Source: Limosilactobacillus antri DSM 16041
GTDB taxonomy: Bacteria; Bacillota; Bacilli; Lactobacillales; Lactobacillaceae
Length of the DNA: 27,815 nucleotides
Direction of reading: 5' to 3'
NCBI RefSeq assembly: GCF_000160835.1
Contig: NZ_GG700733.1
Span: forward strand, 553,964-581,778
Below are positions 1 through 8,065 of this stretch, in pieces. The translations under genes and the position numbers were made by a program. Below the pieces are notes generated by a model. That model was not told the origin of the DNA. It did not search any database and saw only the letters and a program-made list of their open reading frames with translations. Each line of letters begins with the position of its first letter. Positions within the stretch are counted from its first letter, which is position 1.

Positions 1-57
1 TTAAATGTTAAAATAATAATCGTGACTTTTTAGTTCAAAAAGGAAAGGGTAAAAATT

Positions 58-699
58 ATGATTGCTTTAGCGGGAACAATTGGCGCAGGAAAAACCAGCC
101 TGACACAGTTGCTGGCTGACCACCTCAACAGTACGGCCTTTTACGAGTCGGTTGACGACAATAAAATCCTCCCATTATTTTATAAAAATCCAAAGAAGTA
201 CGGCTTCTTGCTGCAAATTTACTTTCTGAATAAGCGGATTGACGAAATTAAGGATTCTTATGACAACGACCTGAACGTTTTGGACCGGTCGATCTTTGAA
301 GACGCCCTCTTATTCAAACTCAACGCGGACATGGGTCGGGCAACGCAGACGGAATCAGATATTTATAGTTCGCTGCTGGCAAACATGATGGAAGAGTTGC
401 CAGAGCAGCCTCACCAAAAGGCCCCTGACCTCTTAATCACGATCCAGGTATCCTTTGAAACGATGCTCAAGCGGATTGAAAAGCGGGGCCGAGCCTACGA
501 GCAGATTGCTAATGACCCGTCGCTTTACAGCTACTATCAGAACCTCAATAACCGTTACCGGGACTGGTACGTCCAGTACGATGAGAGTCCGAAAATGCTG
601 ATCGACGGGGATAAGTATGATTTTGTGGAGGACCCGGCAGCGGCACAGACGGTGTTGAAGATGGTTGACCGGAAGTTAGTAGAGTTAAATTTAAAATAG
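58..699 (+). CDS. Deoxynucleoside kinase (dGK/dCK family)
   Basis: A 213-residue protein that would phosphorylate deoxyribonucleosides (deoxyadenosine, deoxyguanosine or deoxycytidine) with ATP in the cytosolic salvage pathway. The P-loop GTIGAGKTS is at residues 6-14, the DRS substrate and arginine motif at 76-78, and an arginine-rich lid (KRIEKRGR) near 138-145. The length fits the Lactobacillus dGK/dAK family. The ATG follows an AAAGGAAAGG ribosome site. The gene stands alone here, and the tRNA promoter begins only five bases after its stop, with no terminator between, so read-through into the tRNA cluster is possible. Substrate specificity cannot be read from the sequence. Confidence 0.93.
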   Translation: MIALAGTIGAGKTSLTQLLADHLNSTAFYESVDDNKILPLFYKNPKKYGFLLQIYFLNKRIDEIKDSYDNDLNVLDRSIFEDALLFKLNADMGRATQTESDIYSSLLANMMEELPEQPHQKAPDLLITIQVSFETMLKRIEKRGRAYEQIANDPSLYSYYQNLNNRYRDWYVQYDESPKMLIDGDKYDFVEDPAAAQTVLKMVDRKLVELNLK

Positions 700-703
700 G
701 GAT

Positions 704-732
704 TTGACAATTTCACGATGAGATGATATATT
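704..732 (+). promoter_or_regulatory. Promoter of the tRNA cluster (P1)
   Basis: TTGACA at 704-709, a 17-base spacer and TATATT at 727-732, which is near the sigma-A consensus. It lies 33 bases upstream of tRNA-Val and directly after the kinase stop codon. Confidence 0.85.
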
Positions 733-765
733 ATTTGAGCTGGCTTATTTAAGTTCAGTTCATTC

Positions 766-838
766 GGAGGATTAGCTCAGTTGGGAGAGCATCTGCCTTA
801 CAAGCAGAGGGTCACAGGTTCGAGCCCTGTATCCTCCA
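766..838 (+). tRNA. tRNA-Val (anticodon TAC)
   Basis: A 73-base cloverleaf. The acceptor stem GGAGGAT pairs with ATCCTCC, the anticodon loop is CTTACAA, the T-arm contains GGTTCGAGCC, and the discriminator is A. The 3' CCA is not encoded. Confidence 0.97.
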
Positions 839-841
839 TAT

Positions 842-923
842 GCGGATGTGGCGGAATTGGCAGACGCGCAAGATTTAGGATCTTGTATCTTTTGATGTAA
901 GGGTTCAAGTCCCTTCATCCGCA
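842..923 (+). tRNA. tRNA-Leu (anticodon TAG)
   Basis: An 82-base class II tRNA with a long variable arm. The acceptor stem GCGGATG pairs with CATCCGC, and the anticodon loop TTTAGGA lies in the stem CAAGA/TCTTG. Only three bases separate it from tRNA-Val, so the two are co-transcribed. CCA is not encoded. Confidence 0.96.
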
Positions 924-945
924 TTAATATTATTTGAAATAAGTA

Positions 946-974
946 TTGACATTTTACTGGGGTTCAGGTAATAT
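946..974 (+). promoter_or_regulatory. Internal tRNA promoter (P2)
   Basis: TTGACA at 946-951, a 17-base spacer and TAATAT at 969-974, just downstream of tRNA-Leu and upstream of tRNA-Gly. It probably drives Gly and Arg separately from P1. Confidence 0.8.
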
Positions 975-1011
975 TAATAATCGTTGATAGCAATTAAATA
1001 GCTAAAGATAT

Positions 1012-1083
1012 GCGGAAGTAGTTCAGTGGTAGAACATCACCTTGCCATGGTGGGGGTCGCGGGTTCGAATCCCGTCTTCCGCT
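1012..1083 (+). tRNA. tRNA-Gly (anticodon GCC)
   Basis: A 72-base cloverleaf. The acceptor stem GCGGAAG pairs with CTTCCGC, the anticodon loop is TTGCCAT, and the discriminator is T as usual for glycine tRNAs. CCA is not encoded. Confidence 0.97.
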
Positions 1084-1089
1084 TTTCTT

Positions 1090-1163
1090 GCACCCATAGC
1101 GCAATTGGATAGAGTGTCTGACTACGAATCAGAAGGTTGAAGGTTCGACTCCTTCTGGGTGCA
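1090..1163 (+). tRNA. tRNA-Arg (anticodon ACG)
   Basis: A 74-base cloverleaf. The acceptor stem GCACCCA pairs with TGGGTGC and the anticodon loop is CTACGAA. A34 would be deaminated to inosine by TadA. It lies six bases after tRNA-Gly. Confidence 0.97.
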
Positions 1164-1173
1164 TCTACACATT

Positions 1174-1216
1174 GAGCGTGACAGTTACTCATCAGTAGGT
1201 GTGGCGCTTCTTTTTT
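1174..1216 (+). terminator. Intrinsic terminator between tRNA-Arg and tRNA-Pro
   Basis: A long hairpin with arms 1174-1189 and 1194-1209, loop 1190-1193 and two G-G mismatches, followed by a T-run to 1216. The T-run ends at the base before the first base of tRNA-Pro. Confidence 0.75.
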
Positions 1217-1290
1217 CGGGAATTAGCTCAGTTTGGTAGAGCGCTGCGTTCGGGACGCAGAGGTCGCAAGTTCAAATCTTGTATTCCCGA
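1217..1290 (+). tRNA. tRNA-Pro (anticodon CGG)
   Basis: A 74-base cloverleaf. The acceptor stem CGGGAAT pairs with ATTCCCG, the anticodon loop is TTCGGGA, and the first base is C as is typical of bacterial tRNA-Pro. No promoter fits between it and the terminator directly upstream, so it seems to depend on read-through. Confidence 0.96.
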
Positions 1291-1302
1291 CTAGTTTAGA
1301 AA

Positions 1303-1338
1303 CCCACTGCAGTAATTTTTGTTGCAGTGGGCTTTTTT
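1303..1338 (+). terminator. Terminator of the tRNA cluster
   Basis: A nine-base-pair perfect stem, CCCACTGCA (1303-1311) with TGCAGTGGG (1323-1331), followed by C and six T. Confidence 0.9.
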
Positions 1339-1419
1339 ATTCGGCTGCAGTGAGAATTAGCAAAAGAGAGTGTCAGCTATCTCATTGGCATAGTATACAA
1401 ACGGCTTGAGCGCATTTCT

Positions 1420-1466
1420 AAAGGCTCCCTAAACCGGCTTTTTAGCAGGTTTGGGGAGCCTTTTTT
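1420..1466 (+). terminator. Strong second terminator before the pyc region
   Basis: The stem AGGCTCCC-AAACC pairs with GGTTT-GGGAGCCT around a loop at about 1436-1447 and is followed by six T. An A-rich 5' flank suggests it may work in both directions. No gene was seen between 1339 and 1419, so it may insulate pyc from the tRNA cluster. Confidence 0.85.
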
Positions 1467-1589
1467 CTATCCTTGTCCGTCAGCTTGAGCCCGGACTAGC
1501 TAATTGTGCTTCATTAAAATCTTGACCGATCCATGTGGACGCCATTCAGTGAGCTTGCCGTACCAGCCCGTTTTTAATCCTGCCAATGG

Positions 1590-1618
1590 TTGACAAAGCA
1601 CAATATTGTGAGTATAGT
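1590..1618 (+). promoter_or_regulatory. pyc promoter with palindromic spacer
   Basis: TTGACA at 1590-1595, a 17-base spacer and TATAGT at 1613-1618. The spacer contains the perfect 12-base palindrome CACAATATTGTG at 1599-1610, placed where a bound repressor would block RNA polymerase. The regulator cannot be named. Confidence 0.8.
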
Positions 1619-1619
1619 T

Positions 1620-1656
1620 TAACCAAATTTTAATGAACGATTAATAAAATTGGTTA
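1620..1656 (+). repeat. Inverted repeat at the 5' end of the pyc leader
   Basis: TAACCAA (1620-1626) and TTGGTTA (1650-1656) flank two further A/T-rich complementary segments (around AAATTTTAAT and ATTAATAAAATT). It starts directly after the -10 box, so it would lie in the first bases of the transcript. It could be an operator or an mRNA 5' stem. Confidence 0.55.
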
Positions 1657-1705
1657 CTCAGTCCAAGCATTGCTTAGGTAAAGGACATTTAAGGAGGTGA
1701 TGGCC

Positions 1706-1786
1706 ATGACAGACAGTGATAATGGTAATATTGGGATTTTGAGCAATTCTGCAGGCTTCACTCCAAAATCGAGGGAGGATCAGTAG
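1706..1786 (+). CDS. 26-residue leader ORF upstream of pyc
   Basis: An ATG eight bases after a very strong AAGGAGG ribosome site (1691-1697) opens a 26-codon frame beginning MTDSDNGNIG and ending SREDQ. It ends 53 bases before the pyc start, inside the predicted pyc leader. The protein is polar, with no signal peptide or recognised domain. An in-frame ATG at 1700 lies too near the ribosome site. It could be a regulatory leader peptide or a small protein. There is no codon run suggesting attenuation. Confidence 0.45.
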   Translation: MTDSDNGNIGILSNSAGFTPKSREDQ

Positions 1787-1839
1787 TTAAGTACAGAGAG
1801 TAATTGATGGCAGCACTTTTGAGTGGGAGGGTGCTTTAG

Positions 1840-4800
1840 ATGTTTAAAAAAATTTTAGTAGCTAACCGTGGTGAAATTGCCACCCGGGTCGTCCGGGCTT
1901 GTCATGAGCTGGGCGTCAAGGCCGTGGCAGTTTACCCCAAGGAAGATGAATACTCTGCTCACCGCTTTGCTGCGGATGAGGCGTATTTGATCGGTCAAGG
2001 CGAAAAACCGATTGATGCCTACCTAGACATTGACGAAATTATTAGGGTAGCCAAGGAATCAGGTGCGGAAGCCGTTCACCCCGGATATGGTTTCTTGGCA
2101 GAAAATGCCGACCTGGCCCAGGCCTGTGCCGACAACGGTTTGAAATTTATCGGGCCGAAATCGGAGCACCTGCGGATGTTTGGTAACAAGCTGGAGGCGA
2201 AGAGGGTTGCGGTTGAAGCGGGACTTAAGCCAATTCCGGGCCTTTCTGGTGACATTAAGGACGTTGAGCAGGTGCGGGACTTTGCCCACCAGTACGGCTA
2301 CCCGATCATGGTCAAGGCTGCCAATGGTGGTGGCGGCCGTGGAATGAGAATCATCAATGATGATCAGGAGCTGACTGACGAATTTGACCAGGCCCGTGAC
2401 GAGGCCCTCAAGTCATTTGGCTCCAGTGAAATGTACGTCGAAAAGGATGTCCAGGAGCCTAAACACATTGAGGTGCAGGTGATTGCCGATGAACACGGGC
2501 ACGTCATGCACCTCTTTGAACGGGACTGCTCCGTTCAGCGCCGTCATCAAAAGGTAATTGAATTTGCCCCCAGCGTCGTTCTGAGCCCGGAACGACGGGC
2601 GGAAGTCTGCAACATGGCGGTTAAACTGATGAAGAGCGTCCACTACCAAAACGCCGCCACGATTGAATTTTTGGAAACTCCGGACCAGTTCTACTTCATT
2701 GAGGTCAATCCCCGGATCCAGGTTGAACACACGGTCACCGAGTTGATTACGGGAATTGACATTGTTAAGACCCAGATTCGGGTTGCGGCCGGCGAGGATC
2801 TACATGCGGATATCCACCTTCCGAAGCAGGCGGACCTGCAGTTTCACGGTGCCGCCATTCAGTGCCGGGTTACGACGGAAGACCCTAAGAATCACTTCAT
2901 GCCGGATACCGGGCGGGTAATGACCTATAACGCGCCTGGTGGTACCGGGGTTCGGCTCGATGGCAACGTCTATCCCGGCTACCAGGTCACCCCTTACTTT
3001 GACTCCCTGCTTGTCAAGTGCTGTACGAAGGGGGAGGACTTTAACGAAGCACGGGTCAAGATGCTGCGGGCCCTGGATGAGTTTCATATCCGGGGCGTTA
3101 AAACTAACATTCCCTTTATGGAGAACGTCCTGGAGCACCCGACCTTTATCAAGGGCGACTGCTCAACGACTTTCATCGATGAGACACCAGCCCTGTTTGA
3201 CTTTGCCAATCACCCAGACACGCCCAAGCAGCTGGTCGACTACATCAGCAACGTTACCGTCAACGGCTTTGCGGGAGTCAGCAGGCAAGCTGAGCTGACT
3301 ACGCCGGCAATGCAAGCACCCCGGCCTGACCAGATTGAAGTGAAATCGCCGGCTGGCAAAACGGTCAAGGACATCCTCGATGAACAGGGGGCTGCGGCGG
3401 CGATGGACTTTGTCAAGAACCAGCCGCGGGTTATGCTGACGGATACGACGATGCGGGATGCTCACCAGAGCCTGTTTGCTACTCGATTGCGGACGCATGA
3501 TATGCTGCCGGCGATGAAGGTTTATGACCGCGCCATGCCGAACCTCTTCTCAGTTGAAAGCTGGGGTGGGGCAACCTTCGATGTCTGCTACCGGTTCCTG
3601 GGGGAAGACCCGTGGACCCGGCTGCGGCTGTTGAAGAAGTATATGCCCCACACCCTCCAGCAGATGCTGCTGCGGGCGTCTAATTCGGTCGGCTACCAGA
3701 ACTACCCCGACAACGTTTTGAAACGTTTTATCGACCATAGTGCTAAGACCGGGGTCGATGTCTTCCGGATCTTTGACTCCCTTAACTGGCTTGAACAAAT
3801 GCAACGCAGCATTGAATATGTTCGTGAAACCGGTAAGATCGCCGAGGGGGCAATGTGCTTCACGGGTGACTTCCTGAGTGCCAGTGAGCATAAATACACC
3901 CTTGATTACTACATGAAGATGGCTCAGGGCTTGGTCGATGCTGGCGCACAGATCATTGGCATTAAGGATATGGCGGGCTTGCTCAAACCCCAAGCGGCCT
4001 ATGAGCTGGTCGGCAGCCTGAAGGCCAAGTTTGATGTTCCGGTTCACCTGCACACCCACGATACGACCGGTAACGGGGTGGCAACCTACGTCGCCGCCAC
4101 CAAGGCCGGGGTTGATATCGTCGACGTTGCCATGGCGGCAATGGCTGGCACCACTAGCCAGCCAAGCCTCGGCACCTTCTATTACGCCCTGGAAGGCAAT
4201 GACCGCCAGCCGGCTTTGAACATGGATAACGTCAGCGTGCTCAACAACTACTGGGCCCATGTTCGGCCCCTCTATCAGGACTTTAGCAACGGGGTCAACG
4301 CCCCGCAGCCGGACCTTTACCAGACTGAAATGCCTGGTGGCCAGTACTCTAACCTGAAGCAACAGGCTAAGTCGTTGGGAATCGATGACTTCAGCCTAGT
4401 TGAAAAGAAGTACCGGGAAGTCAACCAGCTGCTTGGCGATATTATCAAGGTGACGCCCAGCTCGAAAGTGGTTGGCGACATGGCAATCTTCATGATTCAG
4501 AACCACCTTGATAAGGACAACATCTTTACCAAGGGCCAGCACGTCGACTTCCCCGATTCGGTCGTAAACTTTTTTGCGGGTGACCTGGGACAGCCATATG
4601 GCGGCTTCCCGAAGGAGCTGCAAAAGATTGTCTTGAAGGATCACCCGGCGATCACCGTTCGGCCGGGCAGCCTGGCTAAACCGGTTGACTTTGTAGCAGT
4701 GAAGGCCGAGCTTGCCAAGAAAATTCACCGCCAGCCAACGGAGGATGACCTGCTCGGCTACATCATGTATCCAAAGGTCTTCGTTGACTACTTCAACAAC

Positions 4801-5271
4801 CACCAGAAATACGGGGCAGTGATGGACCTCGATACAACAACCTATTACCAAGGAATGTGGCCGGGTGAGACTTTGCGGATCAAGATCGGCACCGGCAAGG
4901 AGATGATCCTGAAGCTGGACTTCGTTTCACCAACGGATCAGGATGGCCAGCGGACACTTTTTTACGAGCTGGATGGCCGGGCCTTTCAGATGAAGGTCGA
5001 GGACCGCAGCGTGAAAACACAAACCGCGAGCGTTCCAAAGGCCGATCCGGATGATCCCGGGCAGGTCGGGATGCCGCTGAACGGGAATGTTGTGAAGGTC
5101 AACGTCAAGGCTGGCGATCAGGTCAAGGTTGGCGAAGTGCTCCTCACTACCGAAGCCATGAAGATGGAATCAGCGGTCAAGGCGCCGTTTAGCGGAACGG
5201 TCAAGCAGGTTAATGTTAAGGTTGGCGATGCTTTGAAGAGTCAGGACCTGTTGCTGACGCTGGAAAAGTAG
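1840..5271 (+). CDS. pyc: Pyruvate carboxylase
   Basis: A 1143-residue single-chain enzyme making oxaloacetate from pyruvate, bicarbonate and ATP; anaplerotic, cytosolic, normally a tetramer. The biotin carboxylase half comes first, with the glycine-rich ATP-grasp loop after N162. The carboxyltransferase domain opens with DTTMRDAHQSL at 535-545, has Lys709 in IKDMAG at the position of the carbamylated lysine, and HLHTHD at 736-741. The biotinyl domain ends the chain with AMKMES; Lys1108 is 35 residues from the C terminus. Full length for the family with no breaks. The ATG follows GGGAGG (1825-1830) and is preceded directly by the stop of a ten-codon frame (1807-1839). The biotin ligase gene follows at once, so the two are co-transcribed. 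Confidence 0.98.
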   Translation: MFKKILVANRGEIATRVVRACHELGVKAVAVYPKEDEYSAHRFAADEAYLIGQGEKPIDAYLDIDEIIRVAKESGAEAVHPGYGFLAENADLAQACADNGLKFIGPKSEHLRMFGNKLEAKRVAVEAGLKPIPGLSGDIKDVEQVRDFAHQYGYPIMVKAANGGGGRGMRIINDDQELTDEFDQARDEALKSFGSSEMYVEKDVQEPKHIEVQVIADEHGHVMHLFERDCSVQRRHQKVIEFAPSVVLSPERRAEVCNMAVKLMKSVHYQNAATIEFLETPDQFYFIEVNPRIQVEHTVTELITGIDIVKTQIRVAAGEDLHADIHLPKQADLQFHGAAIQCRVTTEDPKNHFMPDTGRVMTYNAPGGTGVRLDGNVYPGYQVTPYFDSLLVKCCTKGEDFNEARVKMLRALDEFHIRGVKTNIPFMENVLEHPTFIKGDCSTTFIDETPALFDFANHPDTPKQLVDYISNVTVNGFAGVSRQAELTTPAMQAPRPDQIEVKSPAGKTVKDILDEQGAAAAMDFVKNQPRVMLTDTTMRDAHQSLFATRLRTHDMLPAMKVYDRAMPNLFSVESWGGATFDVCYRFLGEDPWTRLRLLKKYMPHTLQQMLLRASNSVGYQNYPDNVLKRFIDHSAKTGVDVFRIFDSLNWLEQMQRSIEYVRETGKIAEGAMCFTGDFLSASEHKYTLDYYMKMAQGLVDAGAQIIGIKDMAGLLKPQAAYELVGSLKAKFDVPVHLHTHDTTGNGVATYVAATKAGVDIVDVAMAAMAGTTSQPSLGTFYYALEGNDRQPALNMDNVSVLNNYWAHVRPLYQDFSNGVNAPQPDLYQTEMPGGQYSNLKQQAKSLGIDDFSLVEKKYREVNQLLGDIIKVTPSSKVVGDMAIFMIQNHLDKDNIFTKGQHVDFPDSVVNFFAGDLGQPYGGFPKELQKIVLKDHPAITVRPGSLAKPVDFVAVKAELAKKIHRQPTEDDLLGYIMYPKVFVDYFNNHQKYGAVMDLDTTTYYQGMWPGETLRIKIGTGKEMILKLDFVSPTDQDGQRTLFYELDGRAFQMKVEDRSVKTQTASVPKADPDDPGQVGMPLNGNVVKVNVKAGDQVKVGEVLLTTEAMKMESAVKAPFSGTVKQVNVKVGDALKSQDLLLTLEK

Positions 5272-6036
5272 GTGAGGGTGATGAATGACTTTCCGCGTTT
5301 ATCCGCTGCCGGGGTCACGGTCCAAAACCTTGACCAGGTCACGTCAACCAACGACCTTGCCAAGCAGCGGCTGGCAACCAGCGCCTCACAACCTTTCCTA
5401 ATTGCCGCCGCTTCGCAACGAGCTGGTCGTGGGAAACCCGGCCGGACCTTTTTCTCACCGGCCGACAGCGGAGCCTATTTTACTCTGGGCCTGCCGTTTG
5501 CCGGTGTGAAGCTGACGGCGGCTCGGTTAACGGTTACTGCCGCGGTCGCCGCCGCAACGGTCCTGCACGAACATTTTCACCAGCCCATTACTATCAAGTG
5601 GGTCAACGACTTGTGTGTTGGCAACCGTAAGGCGGTAGGGATCCTAGCCGAAATGGTGCTCGATAATCACAATCGGCCGGCTGGCGTGGCAATCGGCTGG
5701 GGGATCAACCTTTTCCAGCCCGCTGACCAGTGGCCAGCCGAGATTGCAAAACAGGTTACCACGTTAAGCAATCAGCCAGTAAGCCGACAAGAGCGTTTGA
5801 CGGTGATTGATGAGGTCGCGGCTCGTTTCCTCGACCTCTTAGCGCAACCGTGGCCAGCCGTTTTAGCCGTCTACCGGGACCACCAATATCTGAGTGGGAA
5901 ACGGCTGGTTGTTGATACGGGAGCAGAGCGGATTAGCGGCCAATTTGAACGAATTACGGATGAAGGCTTTCTCTGCATTCGAACAGCGTGTGGGCGCCGG
6001 GTTTTCTCGGCGGGGACTGTCCGGGTACGGGAATGA
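5272..6036 (+). CDS. Biotin-[acetyl-CoA-carboxylase] ligase, no DNA-binding domain
   Basis: A 254-residue biotin protein ligase that makes biotinyl-AMP and transfers biotin to the lysine of carboxylase carrier domains. The biotin and adenylate loop GRGKPGR is at 52-58, KWVNDL at 109-114 and VGILAEM at 122-128. There is no N-terminal helix-turn-helix, so unlike BirA of E. coli or Bacillus it should not act as a repressor. The GTG at 5272 abuts the pyc stop; the ATG at 5281, behind AGGTGAGGG, is an equally good start. Nearby substrates are the pyruvate carboxylase (Lys1108) and the carrier protein at 8066. Biotin ligase directly after pyc suggests matched supply. Confidence 0.93.
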   Translation: MRVMNDFPRLSAAGVTVQNLDQVTSTNDLAKQRLATSASQPFLIAAASQRAGRGKPGRTFFSPADSGAYFTLGLPFAGVKLTAARLTVTAAVAAATVLHEHFHQPITIKWVNDLCVGNRKAVGILAEMVLDNHNRPAGVAIGWGINLFQPADQWPAEIAKQVTTLSNQPVSRQERLTVIDEVAARFLDLLAQPWPAVLAVYRDHQYLSGKRLVVDTGAERISGQFERITDEGFLCIRTACGRRVFSAGTVRVRE

Positions 6037-6051
6037 GCCGGTATCTTGAAT

Positions 6052-6108
6052 CCCGGTCCTAAGCAAAACTGGTTGATTTTGTTTAGGACCGGGGTTCCTG
6101 TTTAAAAG
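6052..6108 (+). terminator. Terminator of the pyc operon
   Basis: A long stem, CCCGGTCCTAA-CAAAA with TTTTG-TTTAGGACCGGGG, around a short loop. The tail (TTCCTGTTTAA) is only moderately T-rich, so termination may be partial. Confidence 0.7.
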
Positions 6109-6188
6109 CACTGATTAAATTATTTTAACTTTGGATGAAATGTGAAAGTGCTGGATTTCTAATTTTTATAATGCTGTTAGTTGCTTTT

Positions 6189-6222
6189 TCTTAACATTAT
6201 TAAGCGGAGATTACTCTTAACA
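6189..6222 (+). repeat. Direct repeat TCTTAACA upstream of the pxp promoter
   Basis: TCTTAACA occurs at 6189-6196 and 6215-6222, 26 bases apart, about 20-50 bases upstream of the -35 box. The first copy lies in a small palindrome, CTTAA-CATTA-TTAAG. It is a possible regulator site, and no regulator gene is adjacent. Confidence 0.35.
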
Positions 6223-6243
6223 CTGGCCATAATTGCCACAAAA

Positions 6244-6272
6244 TTGACATTGATTAGTTGGAACGCTAAGAT
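6244..6272 (+). promoter_or_regulatory. Promoter of the pxp-acc operon
   Basis: TTGACA at 6244-6249, a 17-base spacer and TAAGAT at 6267-6272, 50 bases upstream of pxpB. Confidence 0.7.
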
Positions 6273-6322
6273 GAAAGATAATTTAATTAGATTTTAATCA
6301 AAAAAACGAAAGGGCGAGACAC

Positions 6323-7042
6323 ATGGAAAAATACCAAATCACGGCGGTTGGCGATCAGGCGGTCGCAATCAGCTTTGCAAACCGCATTGATCCGCAGATT
6401 AACCAGCGCTTGCACCAAATTGGCCGCCTGATCTTGCAAGCTGATTTTCCGGCTGTGCAGACTGTTGTTCCCGCCTACCGGACGCTGACGGTGCTCTTCG
6501 ATGGGAGCCGAACGACCGCTGATCAAGTCAGTGCGGAAATCGAGCCGATAATTAAGCAAGCCCTGCAGGTGGCGTTGCCGCCTTCCAGGACCTGGCTGAT
6601 TCCCGTACTATACGGCGGTGATATGGGGCCAGACCTGTCGACCGTTGCCGATTTCGCCCACCTAAGCGATCAGGAAGCAGTCAATGCGTACACGAGTCAT
6701 GACTACCTGATTTATTTTCTCGGTTTTTTACCAGGCTTTGCATACATGGCCAGTGTTCCGGACCGCCTGGCAATGCCCCGGTTGGAGAAACCGCGCCTCA
6801 AGATTCCGGCGGGCAGCGTCGGGATTGCGGGACACCAAACCGGCTTTTACCCGGTTGAATCCCCAGGCGGTTGGCGAATTATTGGCCGGACGCCATTAAA
6901 ACTTTATGACCCGCACAATCCGCAGAGTTTCTATTCGGCTGGTGACAGTGTCCGTTTCTTTGCAATTGATCGGGATCAGTTTGCTGTAATTCAGCAGGCT
7001 GACCGGCAGGGCACGTATCAGGTAAGGACGGTGGAGAAATGA
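6323..7042 (+). CDS. pxpB: 5-oxoprolinase subunit PxpB (KipI/AHS1 family)
   Basis: A 239-residue AHS1/KipI-family protein. With PxpC and PxpA it forms the ATP-dependent enzyme that opens 5-oxo-L-proline (pyroglutamate) to glutamate. Family motifs are LPGFAYM, the RLEKPRLKIPAGSVGIAG stretch, and ESPGGWRIIGRT followed by PLKLYDP. The ATG follows AAAGGGCGAG. The stop overlaps the start of pxpC by four bases (ATGA), which indicates translational coupling. The same fold forms half of the carboxyltransferase domain of urea carboxylase, which matters because a biotin carrier and a biotin carboxylase follow in the operon. A KipI-like kinase-inhibitor role is unlikely, since no sporulation kinase is expected here. 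Confidence 0.92.
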   Translation: MEKYQITAVGDQAVAISFANRIDPQINQRLHQIGRLILQADFPAVQTVVPAYRTLTVLFDGSRTTADQVSAEIEPIIKQALQVALPPSRTWLIPVLYGGDMGPDLSTVADFAHLSDQEAVNAYTSHDYLIYFLGFLPGFAYMASVPDRLAMPRLEKPRLKIPAGSVGIAGHQTGFYPVESPGGWRIIGRTPLKLYDPHNPQSFYSAGDSVRFFAIDRDQFAVIQQADRQGTYQVRTVEK

Positions 7043-8055
7043 TGGCAACAATTGATGTACTCAAGCCGGGCTTTCAGACGACCGTCCAGGATGCTGGTCG
7101 TCCTGATCACCTGATTGATGGTTTCCCCGAGGCGGGCAGCATGGATGCCCAGGCAATGAAGGTTGCCAATATTTTGGTCGACAACCAGCCTGACCAGCCA
7201 GTTCTGGAGTTTACCCTTCACGGCCCTAGCCTTCGTTTCAATGGTCCCGGCTTTATTGCAATTACTGGCGCCGACTTTGCGGTGCAGCTGAATCAACGAC
7301 CGGTTGACCAGTACCGCTGCCTGCAGGTGCGGGCGGGAGACCTGCTAACGATCGGTGCTACTAGTACGGGCCGCTTTGGCTATTTGGCAGTCAGCGGGGG
7401 ATTCCGGCTCCCTAAGGTGATGGGCAGCTGTGCGACGATCCTGCGTCTCCACCTGGGCGGCTACCGGGGTCGTCAACTGCGGGCTGGTGACCAATTACCC
7501 TTCAGCAGTCGGGCAACCATGTCCAGCTACTACCACCGCCATACTGCCGCACCAGCTCCTTCCCAACCGAAGGCGCCAGTTAGTATCCGTCTTCTGCCCG
7601 GTCCCCAGTGGGCTGAATTCAGCCATGCGGACCAGGAACGGTTGACCGCAAGTATCTTTGAGGTTACGAGTAACTCGGACCGGATGGGCTACCGCCTGCA
7701 GGGACCGCGACTGGAGAGCAGCCAACAGAGCATGCTTTCGGCGGCAACGGTGCGGGGCGGTATCCAGGTGCCTAACAACGGGCAGCCGATCGTCCTGATG
7801 GCGGACCGGCAGACCACGGGTGGCTACCCGCTGATCGCCGTTGTGGTTACGGCCGACCTCAGCAAACTGGTCCAGTGTCGCCCGGGTCAGAAAGTTAAGT
7901 TCAGCCTGGTAAACTTAGCGCAAGCCACGAAGCTGCTGCGAACACAGCGAGCCCAGTTAGACCACTTAGCGGCCCAAATCCGCGCGGCAAAGTATCAGCA
8001 GCCGATTGGCCGAAACCGGGTTGCCAGTCGCCGCATTCAGCAACTATTTGACTAA
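7039..8055 (+). CDS. pxpC: 5-oxoprolinase subunit PxpC (KipA/AHS2 family)
   Basis: A 338-residue AHS2/KipA-family protein, partner of PxpB. Near the N terminus it has GFQTTVQDAGRPDH, and it carries the conserved PNNGQPIVLMADRQTTGGY segment. Length is normal for the family. It starts in the ATGATG that overlaps the pxpB stop; either ATG (7039 or 7042) is possible. It ends ten bases before accB, whose ribosome site is AAGGAGTGAG. AHS2 is the second half of the urea-carboxylase carboxyltransferase domain, so PxpB-PxpC could in principle accept a carboxyl group from the AccB encoded next. That is inference. Confidence 0.92.
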   Translation: MMATIDVLKPGFQTTVQDAGRPDHLIDGFPEAGSMDAQAMKVANILVDNQPDQPVLEFTLHGPSLRFNGPGFIAITGADFAVQLNQRPVDQYRCLQVRAGDLLTIGATSTGRFGYLAVSGGFRLPKVMGSCATILRLHLGGYRGRQLRAGDQLPFSSRATMSSYYHRHTAAPAPSQPKAPVSIRLLPGPQWAEFSHADQERLTASIFEVTSNSDRMGYRLQGPRLESSQQSMLSAATVRGGIQVPNNGQPIVLMADRQTTGGYPLIAVVVTADLSKLVQCRPGQKVKFSLVNLAQATKLLRTQRAQLDHLAAQIRAAKYQQPIGRNRVASRRIQQLFD

Positions 8056-8065
8056 GGAGTGAGCA

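Larger units (their letters stand above)
1467..1705. other. Gene-free stretch with the pyc promoter
   Basis: Together with 1291-1466 this is a stretch of over 400 bases without a recognisable gene. It holds the two terminators above, the pyc promoter (1590-1618) and an inverted repeat after it (1620-1656). The minus strand has a 46-codon open frame (about 1500-1640) rich in W, G and K near its end, but no start signal was seen. Confidence 0.5.

Noticed and set aside
1500..1640. Minus-strand open frame of about 46 codons with a Trp/Gly/Lys-rich tail
   Set aside because: No start or ribosome site, and it overlaps the pyc promoter; most likely chance or an old fossil.
1620..1656. BirA-type biotin operator (AACC...GGTT)
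   Set aside because: The half-sites are 27 bases apart, not about 15, and the biotin ligase here has no DNA-binding domain.
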